Shown: in pieces, positions 45,826 through 57,252 of the stretch
Position numbering within the stretch: the first letter of the stretch is position 1
Layout of the letters: each line of letters begins with the position of its first letter
Assembly (NCBI GenBank): GCA_023512835.1
Contig: CM042084.1
Location: 47,911,609 to 47,975,608 of the forward strand
Origin: Taxillus chinensis
Lineage: Eukaryota; Streptophyta; Magnoliopsida; Santalales; Loranthaceae
Direction of reading: 5' to 3'
Length of the DNA: 64,000 nt
Notes under the pieces: generated by a model
Databases searched by the model: none
The model's input: the letters and a program-made list of their open reading frames with translations, nothing else
Told to the model about the DNA's origin: nothing
Position numbers and translations under genes: made by a program

Positions 45826-46353
45826 ATCTCCCCCCAATTATGGATATGCCCAAACCCTTGTAATCCGATCCGGTAAGCAGCAAAAAAGATAACATACAGA
45901 ATACACATCACAACGAATTTTCATTTATCAGCAACAAAATACAATTCAGCCTTAATACAAGATTTTCACTAAGGTACATAGGGCTTACTATACTTGAAGA
46001 TCATAGTTGCTGCCTTTTCTCTAAGCTCCATTGTCTGCTTCATCGTATAAGTAGTGTGTTGGCTCCAAGATTTGTCCACAGTCAAGAATGACTTGATGAA
46101 GTAACAGACAAATGCCCAGCAGCTATCTCCATCCGGCTGTTGTGGCACTTGCTTTGTAATGACCCATGAGTGGGTGTTAGTCCCACATTGCTTGGTGAGG
46201 AGAACAAAGTCCGCCTTATAGGAGGGGACGGATACCTCACCTCACAGGGACGCATTTTGGGCGAGGCCCAAAGACAAAACCGTGCGGAGCAGGCCATGAG
46301 GGCGAGGCCCAAAACTGGTTAGCCAAAGCGGACAAAATTCTTGTGACGGGTAT

Positions 46354-47594
46354 TGTCACGCCCCAATTTCCTTCCACTTGGAAATGAGTAGTGACTGCCC
46401 ATGCCCACACCCGAAGGGACAAGGGGTTGGTGCAAGCACCTTAAAAGGACTTCTGGCACGGGTGCTGTCCCAAACCTGCACAACCAGGCTAACATGCCAA
46501 GGGGCATGCTCCTGCTCCCAAACCATGCACACAAACACAAATTGAATAACAACATCTCATTTTATTTCATTTCAAAGACTAAATGTTTATTACAACCCAG
46601 TCGGGGAAAAACCCCTATGATGCCAGGTGTACTGTTACAAATAAAACCAAACCAAATTCCAAACACATAAAACCAGAGTACAACAAAGGAAATAATATAA
46701 AACTCCCAGCCTCAGGGGCCTAGCTCCTCAGCCTTCACCTACCGCCTGCTAAACCCTGCAAAAGAACAGTTTATAGGAGGGGTGAGCAAACCATAGCTCA
46801 GTAGGGATCCAGTCTCCCCAGACCCGTCCAGCTCTACAACATGCATAATATGTGTATGCTTGTGCTCGTGTCGTGCCTAAGGCTAAAGCAAGAAACACCA
46901 CCCAGTAAACACTCTTTACCTGAGCCCGCGCTGAAGGGCAGAGGACACCCCGCCACCACGGCGACATGACATACCACATCCAGGCGAATGTTGCATGGAC
47001 ACCAATGCAACATTTTCCACCCGAGTCAAATATGGTCAACCACCTCCTCGGGCGCCATACCTACCCTCAGGAAAGGGTGTAGACTTAGCCCACCGTCGTG
47101 AGTGCTACACCGAGACTCGGGACCACGTCCTGGCCAAATCTCAAAGGGGTCCAGCTATTGTGTGCCTGGCCCATATCTCGGCTTCAGTTCTCAAACAGAT
47201 CAACAAAACAGCATAGCATTACATCTCAACATGTAAACTCAGACAAACATTTACACTTTATCTCGAAGGACCAACATGGTCAGATACAAGCCACACACAT
47301 CAGCCTCGTAGGCTTAAAATCAAATACAAATCAAACACAGTACACACCAGTCACGTAGGTATATCATCAGACACCCATATACAAGGTCTCACAGGCATTA
47401 TATTAAATACATGGCATGCGGGCCTCACGGACATTTTATCAAATACATAGTGTGCGGGCCTCACGGACATTTCATCAAACACATGGTGGGCATAAACAAA
47501 CCCAGAAAATCCTCAGGCCAAATTCAACATCAGAATCAACAGAACATGCCACTGAAGGCCAACATCCATATAGGAGATCACACCTATATGGATT

Positions 47595-47653
<59 letters not shown>

Positions 47654-48367
47654 TGAATATCCTAGAACAGAGGAGAGTTAGGAAGAACATGAATCCCTAC
47701 CTTAGACTTTTGTCCTAACCTCTACGCTAGACGACTTCCAACGACGCGAACCACCACGGCAATCGCCCAGGAGATCCTCTCTCTCTCTCTCTCTCTCTGG
47801 CAAGCAGCAAAGCAAAGAAGAACACAAGAACCTTAAACTCAAACTTAAGCCCTCATTATATAGACACTACCTACATCAAAACGACGTAGTTTTGATTAAG
47901 TAAATCCCAGGATCAAAACGATGTAGTTTTGATCACACAAGTTTGCACCTTTCCGCACCCATATAGGCCAAAAATACTCAGAATTTCAATATGGTCCTTT
48001 GGAGAAAGATCATTAGAATGTCAAAACCAAGGGAACCATGCAAAAATATGGCTGCACGCCAATTTGAACGTGAATTCCCCAATTCACGTGCAACTCCATA
48101 TGCACTCCAAATGCGCTCAAACTTCACCCCTAGCCTCCTTGCATCATTTAGAAGACAACCACACTTGCATGTGAAATGGACCCATTTCACGTGCACCTCA
48201 TATACACGTCCATTTGGCCTGAAACTTCTGTGGTAGATAGAGGACATCATTCTAAGCATCTTTCCTTTTGCACGTGAATTCATTTGAGCCCATTCACTAG
48301 GTCAAAATCTATAAAAACTCTACTCAGAAGGCAAAACTGTGACTAACTCAAGGTACGGGTCCTTACA
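46354..48367 (-). mobile_element. Solo LTR S3 of the gypsy chromovirus family
   Basis: TGTCACGCCCCAATTT...GGTCCTTACA, 2014 bp, flanked by GGTAT (46349-46353 and 48368-48372). It has the palindromic boxes (about 47876-47936), a TATA (about 47857), a CT repeat (47776-47798) and CACGTG words shared with G1. Its R/U5 half differs from G1: no 38-bp repeat, and an added TA microsatellite. Confidence 0.94.
47597..47651. repeat. (TA)n microsatellite in S3
   Basis: About 27 TA units in the R/U5 part of the LTR, where G0 and G1 have only ACATATAAATA-like sequence. The Tyr/Ile-rich frames here are not genes. Confidence 0.95.
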
Positions 48368-51300
48368 GGTATGGGCTGGGCTATCTCGTCACCAAGCAAG
48401 AATTTTGTCCGCTTTGGCCAACCAGTCTTGGGCCTCGCCCTCATGGCCTGCTCCGCATGGTTTTGTCTTTGGGCCTCGCCCAAAACGCGTCCCTGTGAGG
48501 TGAGGTATCCGTCCCCTCCTATAAGGCGGACTTTGTTCTCCTCACCAAGCAATGTGGGACTAACACCCACTCATGGGTCGTTACAATCCACCCCCCTTAG
48601 GAGGCCTACGTCCCCGTGGGACGATGGCACACCGCTCCGGGTCTGGCTCTGATACCATCCGAGATAGCCCAGCCCATACCCGTCACAAGAATTTTGTTCG
48701 CTTTGGCCAACCAGTCTTGGGCCTCGCCCTCATGGCCTGCTCCGCACGGTTTTGTCTTTGGGCCTCACCCAAAACACGTCCCTGTGAGGTGAGGTATCCG
48801 TCCCCTCCTATAAGGCGGACTTTGTTCTCCTCACTAAGCAATGTGGGACTAACACCCACTCATGGGTCGTTTCATGCTTCTTGCCCCGGAATGTCGCCTT
48901 CAGCTTCTCAGTTGGACCCAAGGGTGTGATGCCCAACTCTTCATATAAACCAGCTTTCTTCACAGCTTCAGTCAGCCTGAGACACAGTGGTTCCCATTGA
49001 TTCTTTCTTACAAAGTGCTCCACTATCTGATGAGAATCAATGAGAATCATTTGCTTGGATTGAATCATGAAGATAGCCATCATGAAGTGTGGCGACATGA
49101 TCCGGTACGGAATGAGGATAGTTGAGAGAGTTTTCTATGGCTTGCTATCCTCAGCAGTTCCATCGATGAAGGACTGAATTAGTTCCACACTAGGAAGATA
49201 GCCTTCATTCCAGCACGGCAGAACTTCAAACAAGTGCCCATCCTTGTATAGAGATGGAAACAGCCTCATCTCCATTTTAGCAGCCCTAGAGAAGTTGTCA
49301 ATGTCTTCTGTTGTAAAGAGTCCTTTTTCCGAACAAAGGGTCCGAATGTCGTCCGGGGAAAAAGGGTACATGTCAGAGAGACATCTTCTCTCGGCAGAAG
49401 ACATAGCATAGGACTTCATTGCCTTACGCACGCTTCCATCCGCATCAGAAGGGTCACACGCCGCGTATGATGGGAGGAAGGTGTCAGCTGCGGATGAGAA
49501 GGATGGAGGAGGAGCTGGAGCTGTAGTAGAGGAGCTTGGCTGAGAGAAGCGGCTTCGTTTGGGAATTTGAACTCCCTGAAGCACTGAAGAGGCAGGCCGC
49601 TTCTCAGCCCGAGTAGGTGGTTGTGGGGCAGAAGGAGCAGAAGGGGCAGACGGATCAGATGACACTCTCTCCCCCGGTTTGGCAGATCGCCGGGAAGCAA
49701 CGGGAGGACGAGCCATCGTGTGCGCCAGGTTCGCGAAGGAGGTAGACAAAGAATGGACGGACGAGGCGACGAGATCCATTTTTTGCTCCATGGAGGTGGA
49801 GGAGTCAGTGAGAGCGGAGAGGAGTTGGGCGCCAAGTGCATCAACCTTGGCGGCGATGGCGGAAATTTGGGCGCTGTGAACCTGGGTGTGGCGGTCCAGC
49901 TGGGCGGAGAGCACAGCGTCGGAATGAACCGTGCCAAAAGAAGCACGCCCAAGGACCAACTCTGGAGCTTTGGAGGACTCCCCCACATGAACAGGAGCAG
50001 GAGTGCGCTGGGCAGAGGAGTCTGCAGGAGTATTAGCAGCAGCAGAAGGGGCATCCGGAGCATCAGAGGCATCTAGAGCAGCTGACCCGCTTTGACCAGA
50101 TAGGTCAACCACGGGAATGGCGGTAGCAGGAGAACAAGGGCCAGCCTTAGCAGGGAAAGGACCCTGGGCGGAAAGGACTGGGCTTGAGGGGGTAGGGAAT
50201 GACACATCTGGAATGGAGGCCGGCGTAAGAAAGCCGTGATCCAAGTTCCAGATGATCATTGTCTCCGGGGATTAGGTATGGCGTGTGTAAAACACCCGGA
50301 GATCATTGTCAGGAATGGAGGTAGTGTGGGCAAGGCTAAAACTGAGCCATAGGTCCGTTAAAGTGTCGGCGGAGAGATGGTCTAGGTAATCTTGGGGTTG
50401 AGGTAGGGGAGGCAAAGGAGCTTCAGGAGGAGAATCCGGGACATCAGCAGTGGCTGCAGCAATAGCGGTGTCAACCGCGGCAGCAATAGCGGAGGTGGAG
50501 GGAGTAGGGACATCCGCAGCAGAGGGGACTGAAGAAACAGCTTTAGGGGCACTGCGCTAAGATGGCCCCGCAACCTCAGACGGGTCGGCACGAACGTTGT
50601 GCTGGGAGGCCCGAGAAAGAGAAGGTGCTGCGACGGACCGAATCCGTGAGGATCGGGGTGCAAAACTGACGTCGGGGGCTTGGCTGTCGGAGGGATCACC
50701 AACAGAACTGCCTTGTTGTTCCGAGGCAGGGAGAATGCGGAGAGCTGCAGAAGGACGGCGGGCTGTCATGTTCCCATCCGGCGTAAGATGATGGAGGTAA
50801 TAAGCCGAGGGAAAAGGAACAACATCATAGCGGGCGAAGTGGTCCGGATGAAGATGCCGGAAGACAATGCTGAGTATGCGCCCAAAGGAATGGTTCTTGG
50901 GACCATTCTGCAGCAGGCGAAACAAGAACGTCCCCCAGTCCATCGGAAGACCTTCAAAAATGCCGTACATGGCCAGGAGAAGATCGTAAGGAACCGAGTC
51001 CAGTGCTGAAGTACGGGCCAGTAAACAGCGACTCAGTATGGTCGCCATACAGCGATAGTGACCTTGGAAGGATTTCACCTTGTATTCCTTGCCTTTTTGG
51101 GTGCAACCCATAGATGCTGCCATTGGATCGGCATTTGGGCGCTGTGGTTCACCGAGGGGTAGGTGGAGAGCAGCGCGGAGAATGGCGGGGGTGATGAGGA
51201 TGGATTCACCGCGAACATAGGAGATGATTGAGTCGGTGGTACAGCGGATCCGTTGGTAATACTCACGAATGTCATCTATAAGAAGATCGACAGGATTGGA

Positions 51301-51432
51301 GATCAAGTTGAGTATATGCGAGGCTTCGAGTAGAGGGCGAAGTTGGAAAAACCAGTCCAGCGGGTTTGAGACAGCACTCCAATCAACCAGATGGCCAGGA
51401 TTAACGCCGGAGAGAGAGATTCTGGGTGCCAT

Positions 51433-53131
51433 TGCAGATGAAATTTGAAGGACAAGAGGAAAGGTGAGGTCTTGGCAATGGAAGTAGCAATGAGAGGTTT
51501 AGGGATTTGAAATGAGCAATACTCGTGCTTCGCAGGAATGACCAGAACATATAAGACCGAGTCCGCAAATGTCAGCGGGTCTAGGAATTGGCGAGTGAAA
51601 CAGGGACCCGCTAGACGGGCTGATGTCATTAGTCTGGATATCGATGCGCCTCCGAATGAAACGATGTCGTGGAGACCGCATGACCAAATAAGTGTAACAG
51701 CTGGTTGCCATCCAGAGTAGTGTGTGTGCATCCCGAGATTTGCATTTAATGAATCATCATGATTCCTCCTCAAAAGCACGCGACATATAGGAAGACTTGG
51801 ATTGTTGCAATTAGACTATGTCAGGAGTCCGGAGGAATGAACCGACAATCATCCAGAGTAAATAATAGTCGAGGAAGAGTATCCGGACGAAAAGTAGACC
51901 GTGTCCGTAGTAGACAGAGTTCGGTGAGAGAGTAAAGTAGATTCCTTTGCAGTCAATAAGTCAAAGAGAAGAGAAGTACCACAACACTTCAAATCCAAGA
52001 CTATGGACTACATTGATCGATATGGTTACAAAGAAAATCTGAACCTGTAGCTAAAAAAAAATGAACTGAAAATACAAAAGCTTAACAGGCAAGGATTAGT
52101 ACGGATTAGAGAAAATAATCAGTGGAAAACGACGTAATCCGAACTAATGAGAATCAGAACTTATACATTACAAAGCATATAAGAGACATTTACATACGTG
52201 AAAAGGATCAATATTACTGAATCAGGGCATATGTCAGATAACAATACACAAGTTCATATAGGTCAACATAGCGAAACCGTCTTGCTGAACAACGTAGCTA
52301 TGATTAATTAAAGATCATATGATTTGGCCAATTTAGGATTCATGAGTGAAAAATGAGGAAGCGAACACATGTCAAAAGTAAGCAGGTGATTAGTCGATTA
52401 AAATGCATGGTTGAAGAAAGAAAATACATCCAAGCATGCCACTTTTCTGATCCAAAACAGCATGTCCAGTCAGATCCGGAAGTAAAGGTTTAGAGGAGGG
52501 AGTATCCGAGACATATTAGGGGGTCATTACTGAGGTAATAGATGAAATGTAAGCTCCCCCGTAGATCATTTGATCCTTTCAATGAAAGACTCCCCCTCAA
52601 ATAGACAGCCAGGAAAGAGGTCATGAGACATATACGGGGGGTATTATTTGAATAATATATAAAGCGTTTTCTCCCCCGTAGATTGTGCAATCCTCTCGGT
52701 TGATCTTTCCGGTTTGTAGAAATACAGCACTGTCTATCTTATTAGTAAACTATACTTCAGAAGCTGATCAGATTGCGATTGAGTATTCATCCACCAAGCA
52801 TTCCGAGCTAACCCATTTCACTTCTTCAACTATACATGTTAATAGAGTAATCTAAATGAACATGCTTTTGTCATGTGGTGATCAGTGGAAATTAAGATCA
52901 TGAAACCAGAAAGAGGTAAATCATGTAAACTTCAGTCATGTTAGCTTAAATGACTTCAGTCGGGAAATGCAAGCATCCTCCCAGTATGAAGTTGATATTA
53001 ATATCAGAAGCATAAAGCCGTTAATCAGTAAGTATGATCAGCATTAAAGTCAGTATGTATCTTCTACTTTCAATAAAAGTACTATGCATGTTCTGATAGT
53101 AAGTATACTGTTGGGTAATGTAAATGTGAAG
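51433..53131 (-). other. Spacer between pol and the ULP1-like ORF in Sirevirus C, with repeated polypurine tracts
   Basis: No conserved frame. In element orientation it holds three GGGGGAG-type purine tracts, seen on the plus strand as GTAAGCTCCCCCGTAG (52540-52555), GACTCCCCCTCAAA (52587-52600) and TTTTCTCCCCCGTAG (52667-52681). They lie in an imperfect duplication of about 120 bases. Repeated polypurine tracts in non-coding DNA are a reported trait of Sireviruses. The part from 51433 to 52155 equals the D leader. The end next to pol matches what follows pol in Sirevirus A, up to CAGAACATGCAT. Confidence 0.75.
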
Positions 53132-54745
53132 CTATGTAGAGAAGTCAAGCATACCTAATCGGAGGAGTAGTTCAGAGAATCTTGCATCAGGTAGGGGCTT
53201 TGTAAGAATGTCTGCCAGTTGATCTTCAGTAGCAACATGTTCCAAGGAAATGTGATTTTTGAGAACATGGTCGCGTATGAAGTGATACCTGACCTCAATA
53301 TGCTTCGTCTTAGGATGCATGATAGGATTGTTGCTGATAGCAATTGCACTAGTGTTGTCGCAGTAGAGTGGAATAGATGACATGTTGAAACCGTAATCAG
53401 TAAGTTGACTTTGCATCCAGAGTAGCTGTGCGCAGCAACTCCCAGCAGCTATATATTCCGCCTCAGCAGTAGAGGTTGATACGGAATTCTGCTTCTTCAC
53501 TGAACCATGAGATTAATCTATTTCCAAGAAACTGACACGTACCACTTGTGCTCTTCCTGTCGATGCGACATCCAGCGAAGTCGGCATCAGAGTATCCGGA
53601 TAAGGTGAAGTTGGACTCCTTTAGGTACCAGTGTCCCAAATTCATCGTTCCCTTGAGATACCTTAATATCCGTTTAACATGAAGCATATGTGACTCCTTG
53701 GGATTCGCCTGATATCATGCACAGATGCAAGTTGCAAACATAATGACTGGGCGACTTGCTGTAAGATACAGCAATGATCCTATCATCCCTCTGTAGTCAG
53801 TCACATTTACTGATATGCCATCCACATTAGGATCTAATTTGGCACTACAGGCATGGGAGTTTTGACGGGAGATGAACCTTCCATACCAAACTTCTTAATA
53901 AGATCGCGTGCGTACTTAGCTTGATTAATGAATATTCCTTCCTTCAATTGTTTAACTTCTATTCCAAAGAAGTAGGACAGTTCTCCCATCATGCTCATCT
54001 CAAACTTGCCTGTCATCAACTTAGCAAACTCTTCACAAAGCTTCGGATTCGTTGATCCGAAAATAATATCATCCACGTATATTTGTACGATTAGAGTATG
54101 TCCTTTCTCTTTTCGTAGAAATAAGGTGGTGTCAATCTTCCCTTTTTGGAAGTTGTGAGCTAGTAGGAATTCAGACAATGTGTCGTACCAGGCTCTTGGA
54201 GCTTGCTTCAAACCGTATAAAGCTTTCTGAAGTTTGTAGACCAGATGTCCTACTTTAGGTTCAATGAAGCCGGGAGGTTATTCTATGTAAACCTCCTCTT
54301 GAAGATCTCCATTCAGGAATGCGCTCTTAACGTCCATTTGATAAACTATGAAGTTTTCATATGAAGCGTATGCCAGAAACATCCGAATTGCCTCAAGTCT
54401 TGCTACTGGAGCAAAAGTCTCATCATAGTCTATTCCTTCTTCTTGACGATATCCTTTTGCTACCAGTCTGGCTTTGTTCCGGATTACTATTCCATCCGTA
54501 TCAAGCTTGTTCCGGAACACCCATTTAACTCCAATGACTTGCTGAGACTTAGGCCTTGGTACTAAGGTCCACACATTGTTCCTCTTAAATTGATTCAGCT
54601 CTTCTTGCATGGCTTCTATCCAATTTGAATCCTGAAGAGCCTCATCTACCACCTTTGGTTCTATTTGAGATAGAAAACACGAGTAAAGATTCATGTTTGA
54701 GGTGGTTGCTCTTGTCCTTACACCAACAGTAGGATCACCAATCAC
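53132..54745 (-). pseudogene. RT and RNase H of Sirevirus C
   Basis: From [49 protein letters not shown] and [18 protein letters not shown] to a TAA at 54278, then GLKQAPRAWYD, the catalytic YVDDIIFG (about 54075), a broken segment (53688-53834), SDADFAGC, and the RNase H end STAEAEYIAAG to LGMLDFST at 53132. It is broken by the TAA and by at least two frame changes (near 53830 and 53500). It is less damaged than the copy in Sirevirus A. Confidence 0.9.
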
Positions 54746-54781
54746 TTGATCTGAGGGATGGTTTCGGGTCCATCCGTAATT

Positions 54782-56480
54782 CTATGCATGTGATGGTTGA
54801 TCGTGAATAATTCGAAGCTCTGCCAGATTTGGTGGATCACGTATATCTGCTGGTTGAGCTTCTTTCGGACCAGTTATTTTCGTATTGGAAGGTACGGTTG
54901 AACTAGATGGTTCTTCAACACTGTTTCTGTCAGTGTTAACTAGTCCGGACTGACTTGAAGGTGCTCCGGAATTTTGGGTATCCGTAGGAGTATGTCCGGA
55001 GCTAAATGGTAGTCCAGAGTCCGAGTCATCCATAGCATCGTCCATATCATTTCTTTGTGCTCCTCTGGTACCGCTTGGTTGGTCAGTATGTATAACAGGA
55101 GCAATCATAAACTTTGAATAGTCGATGTTGTTGTCTTGAACCTGTACGTTAGAACTTGAAGAAGCAACTTTTGACCAATCAAGATTAGTTTCATCAAAGG
55201 TCACATGAATAGATTCTTCAACTTTAAAAAGTTTTCTATGGAAGACCCGATAAGCCTTGCTATGTAGTGAGTACCCGACAAAAATCCCATCATCAGATTT
55301 TGGTTCAAATTTATTCTGGGTCTCTTTGCCATTTATCAATATATAGCAAGTACACCCAAAAGCTCTGAAATGTGAAATTGAAGGTTTTCGTCCTCTCCAC
55401 ATCTCATAGGGTGTTTTCATGATAGATTTATTTATTAGAGTTCTGTTCTGAACATAGTAGGCAGTGGACACAGCTTCAGCCCATAGACTGAGAGGAAGTG
55501 TTGCCCCTGCTAACATGGATCTACTAGCTTCAACTAAAGTATGATTCTTGCGCTCAGCTACCCCATTTTGGTATGGAGTTCTAGGAGCAGAGAAATCATG
55601 CTGTATGCCCTGTTCAGAACAATATGATCTCATTTCTGAAAAATCAAATTCTGTACCATGATCACTCCTGATGCACTTTATGCTCAGTCCTTGTGAGTTG
55701 CTTATCCAGTTGAAAAGATCTACTAGATGTTCAAAAGTTTGATCCTTTGATTTCAGGAACATCACCCAAGTGTATCTGGTGAAATCTTCGATAACCACAA
55801 GGGTATATCTCGCACCAGCCAGTGACGGAACAGAAATAGGACCACAAAGGTCCATATGAAGAAGTTGTAGAGGAGCAGTTATTGAATTAACTAATTTGCT
55901 CTTAAAGCTGTGTTTGGTCTGTTTGCCCAGTTGGCATTCTCGACAGAGAGTGTCTCTGGAGAATTTGAGTTTAGGTAGACCAGTGACAAGATCAAGTGAT
56001 GCTAACTTAGACAATGTCTTAAAGTTTAAATGTGTGCATCGCTTGTGCCATAACCAACTATCTTCATCTGAAGCTTTAGTGAGGAAGCATACAGGGTCAG
56101 AAGAATTATTTCTTAAGACCACTGAGTATATGTCCCCATCTCTTGATCCGGATAACTTAATATCTCCGAATAAGTTTTCTCTTACTGTACAGGAGTTGGA
56201 CATAAAGGAAACAGTAAATCCTTTGTCACATAAATTACTGACACTTAGCAAATTATGCTTCAAACCTTCAACTAGTGCAACTCTAGTGATTGATACATAG
56301 CCGTTAGTTAAAGTGCCATACCCGACAGTCTTACCTTTGCTGTTGTCACCATATGAAACGGATGGACCTCGTTTTTCATTAACTTCTACGAGCAGAGTCT
56401 GATCACCCGTCATATGTCCAGGAGCATCCACTATCGAGGATCCACTTGCTTTGATTGATCTTTAACTTCAAGTGATCCGG
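54782..56480 (-). pseudogene. Protease and integrase of Sirevirus C
   Basis: 549 codons open from just after the protease active site. The site itself (WILDSGCS, about 56435) is in another frame because of one extra T before GGACATATG. GAG-pre-integrase (WLWHKRCTHLN, CRECQLGKQTKH), rve core (LLHMDLCGP, IRSDHGTEFDFS, QNGVAERKN), C-terminal integrase part (KPSISHFRAFGCTCYI, GIFVGYSLHSKAYRVF) and an acidic linker are all present. Catalytic Asp, Asp and Glu are intact. This is the best preserved integrase in the window. Confidence 0.93.
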
Positions 56481-56516
56481 AAATTCATTCCAGAGATGCT
56501 CCTGAAAGACAACAGT

Positions 56517-57200
56517 TTACACTTTTGGTGCCCAAACTTGTTTCGGGTGGTTAGAGAGAGCAGCAGTATTGTCAACAGTTCCGGATTTGATTTTGCTAGG
56601 ACTTTTAGCTCTCCAAGTTGACTTTAACTCGTTAGTTTCAACTGCTTCTCTTATTTGGGTTTTCTTGGGAGAGACACTCCTTTGAGGTTTAAATTTTGTT
56701 TTGTTCGAAGAAACCCTTTTTTTAAACTGATCTTTATTGGATTGAATTTGATTACAAAGCCAGTTATCAGACTCTCTACTCTGTTCCCTGTGGCCTAATC
56801 CTTTGTGTTTGGGTGACACGCTCTTGGCCCTAGATGCGTCAGCCTTAGCCTTTCCTTTCTTTTTGGGTGCTACAGTTTTGGCTTTAACTGCAGAAGCCTT
56901 CCCTTCATCATTAGTTACGGGTGCTACTGCTTCGGGAGGTGCAGTAATAGCCTCAACTCCACAGTCATAAACTATGGTGCCACCTGAAATGAAGCCATCC
57001 AACGGTTTAGATGTACTAACAGGATATAAGTTGTAGGATCCTATTTTGTCCGGGTTGGACATACTAACCCCATTTGATATACCTTTCTGCCCATGCCATA
57101 TACCTTGTTGAACAGGTCCACAATGATCCCATACTTCCAAGGAATGGTCTACCCCAATCTGCACGAGATGGATACAATTGACACGGATAGGGGAGTTCAA
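56517..57200 (-). pseudogene. gag: C-terminal end of gag in Sirevirus C
   Basis: From LYPVSTSKPLDGF onward it matches the A copy (7262-7875), with a Lys/Ala-rich basic region and the end HPKQVWAPKV with a stop at 56517. The first 60 codons, above about 57045, do not match the A gag and may be a replaced or badly decayed segment. The element is cut 50 bases further by the Tat/Ogre-like LTR. Confidence 0.75.
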
Positions 57201-57252
57201 AATTAATGACTTCTGCTATAAGTCCTTGAAGCACCCCAAGACCAACACCAGG

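Larger units (their letters stand above)
46155..48874. mobile_element. TRIM-like element with three LTR arms, one inverted
   Basis: Flanked by TGCTT on both sides (46150-46154 and 48875-48879). The right part is a normal miniature retrotransposon in minus orientation: LTR about 48661-48874, primer site GCTCTGATACCA (48646-48657), a short interior of about 60 bases, polypurine tract (plus strand CCACCCCCCTTA, about 48588-48599), LTR to 48585. The left part (46155-46353) is a third LTR arm in the opposite orientation, starting TGTAATGACCCATGAG. Without S3, arms one and two form a near-perfect foldback. No coding capacity. The target is the distal ORF of Sirevirus C. Confidence 0.85.
45969..51432 (-). 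pseudogene. Sirevirus distal ORF with ULP1-like peptidase (copy C, interrupted)
   Basis: Start MAPRISLSGVNPGH at 51432. It is the same architecture as copy D. Stops: TAG at about 50557 (after SEVAGPS), TAA at about 50274 (within YTRHT*SPE) and TAG at about 49135 (TGG in D). All three are C-to-T or G-to-A changes. The peptidase has His in SPHFMMAIF and Asp in LIDSHQ before the TRIM-like insert at 48874-46155. Gln and Cys follow it (KQVPQQPDGDSC). The residue after the catalytic Cys is Trp instead of Gly. The end FKYSKPYVP with TAG is at 45969. Without the insert the frame is continuous across the TSD. Confidence 0.88.
44574..57252 (-). mobile_element. Sirevirus C with gag-pol and ULP1-like ORF in one element
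   Basis: Minus-strand element. Reading from its 5' side: end of gag (57200-56517), protease/integrase (56480-54782), RT/RNase H (54745-53132), spacer (53131-51433), distal ORF (51432-45969), polypurine tract (45837-45826), 3' LTR (45825-44574). Its 5' portion is cut off at 57252 by the Tat/Ogre-like element. Only the TRIM-like insert (with S3) interrupts the rest. It interrupts G3 at 44573. This copy shows that the distal ORF belongs to the copia element. Confidence 0.9.

Noticed and set aside
47411..47718. Tyr-Ile repeat ORFs
   Set aside because: Translation of the TA microsatellite inside solo LTR S3.
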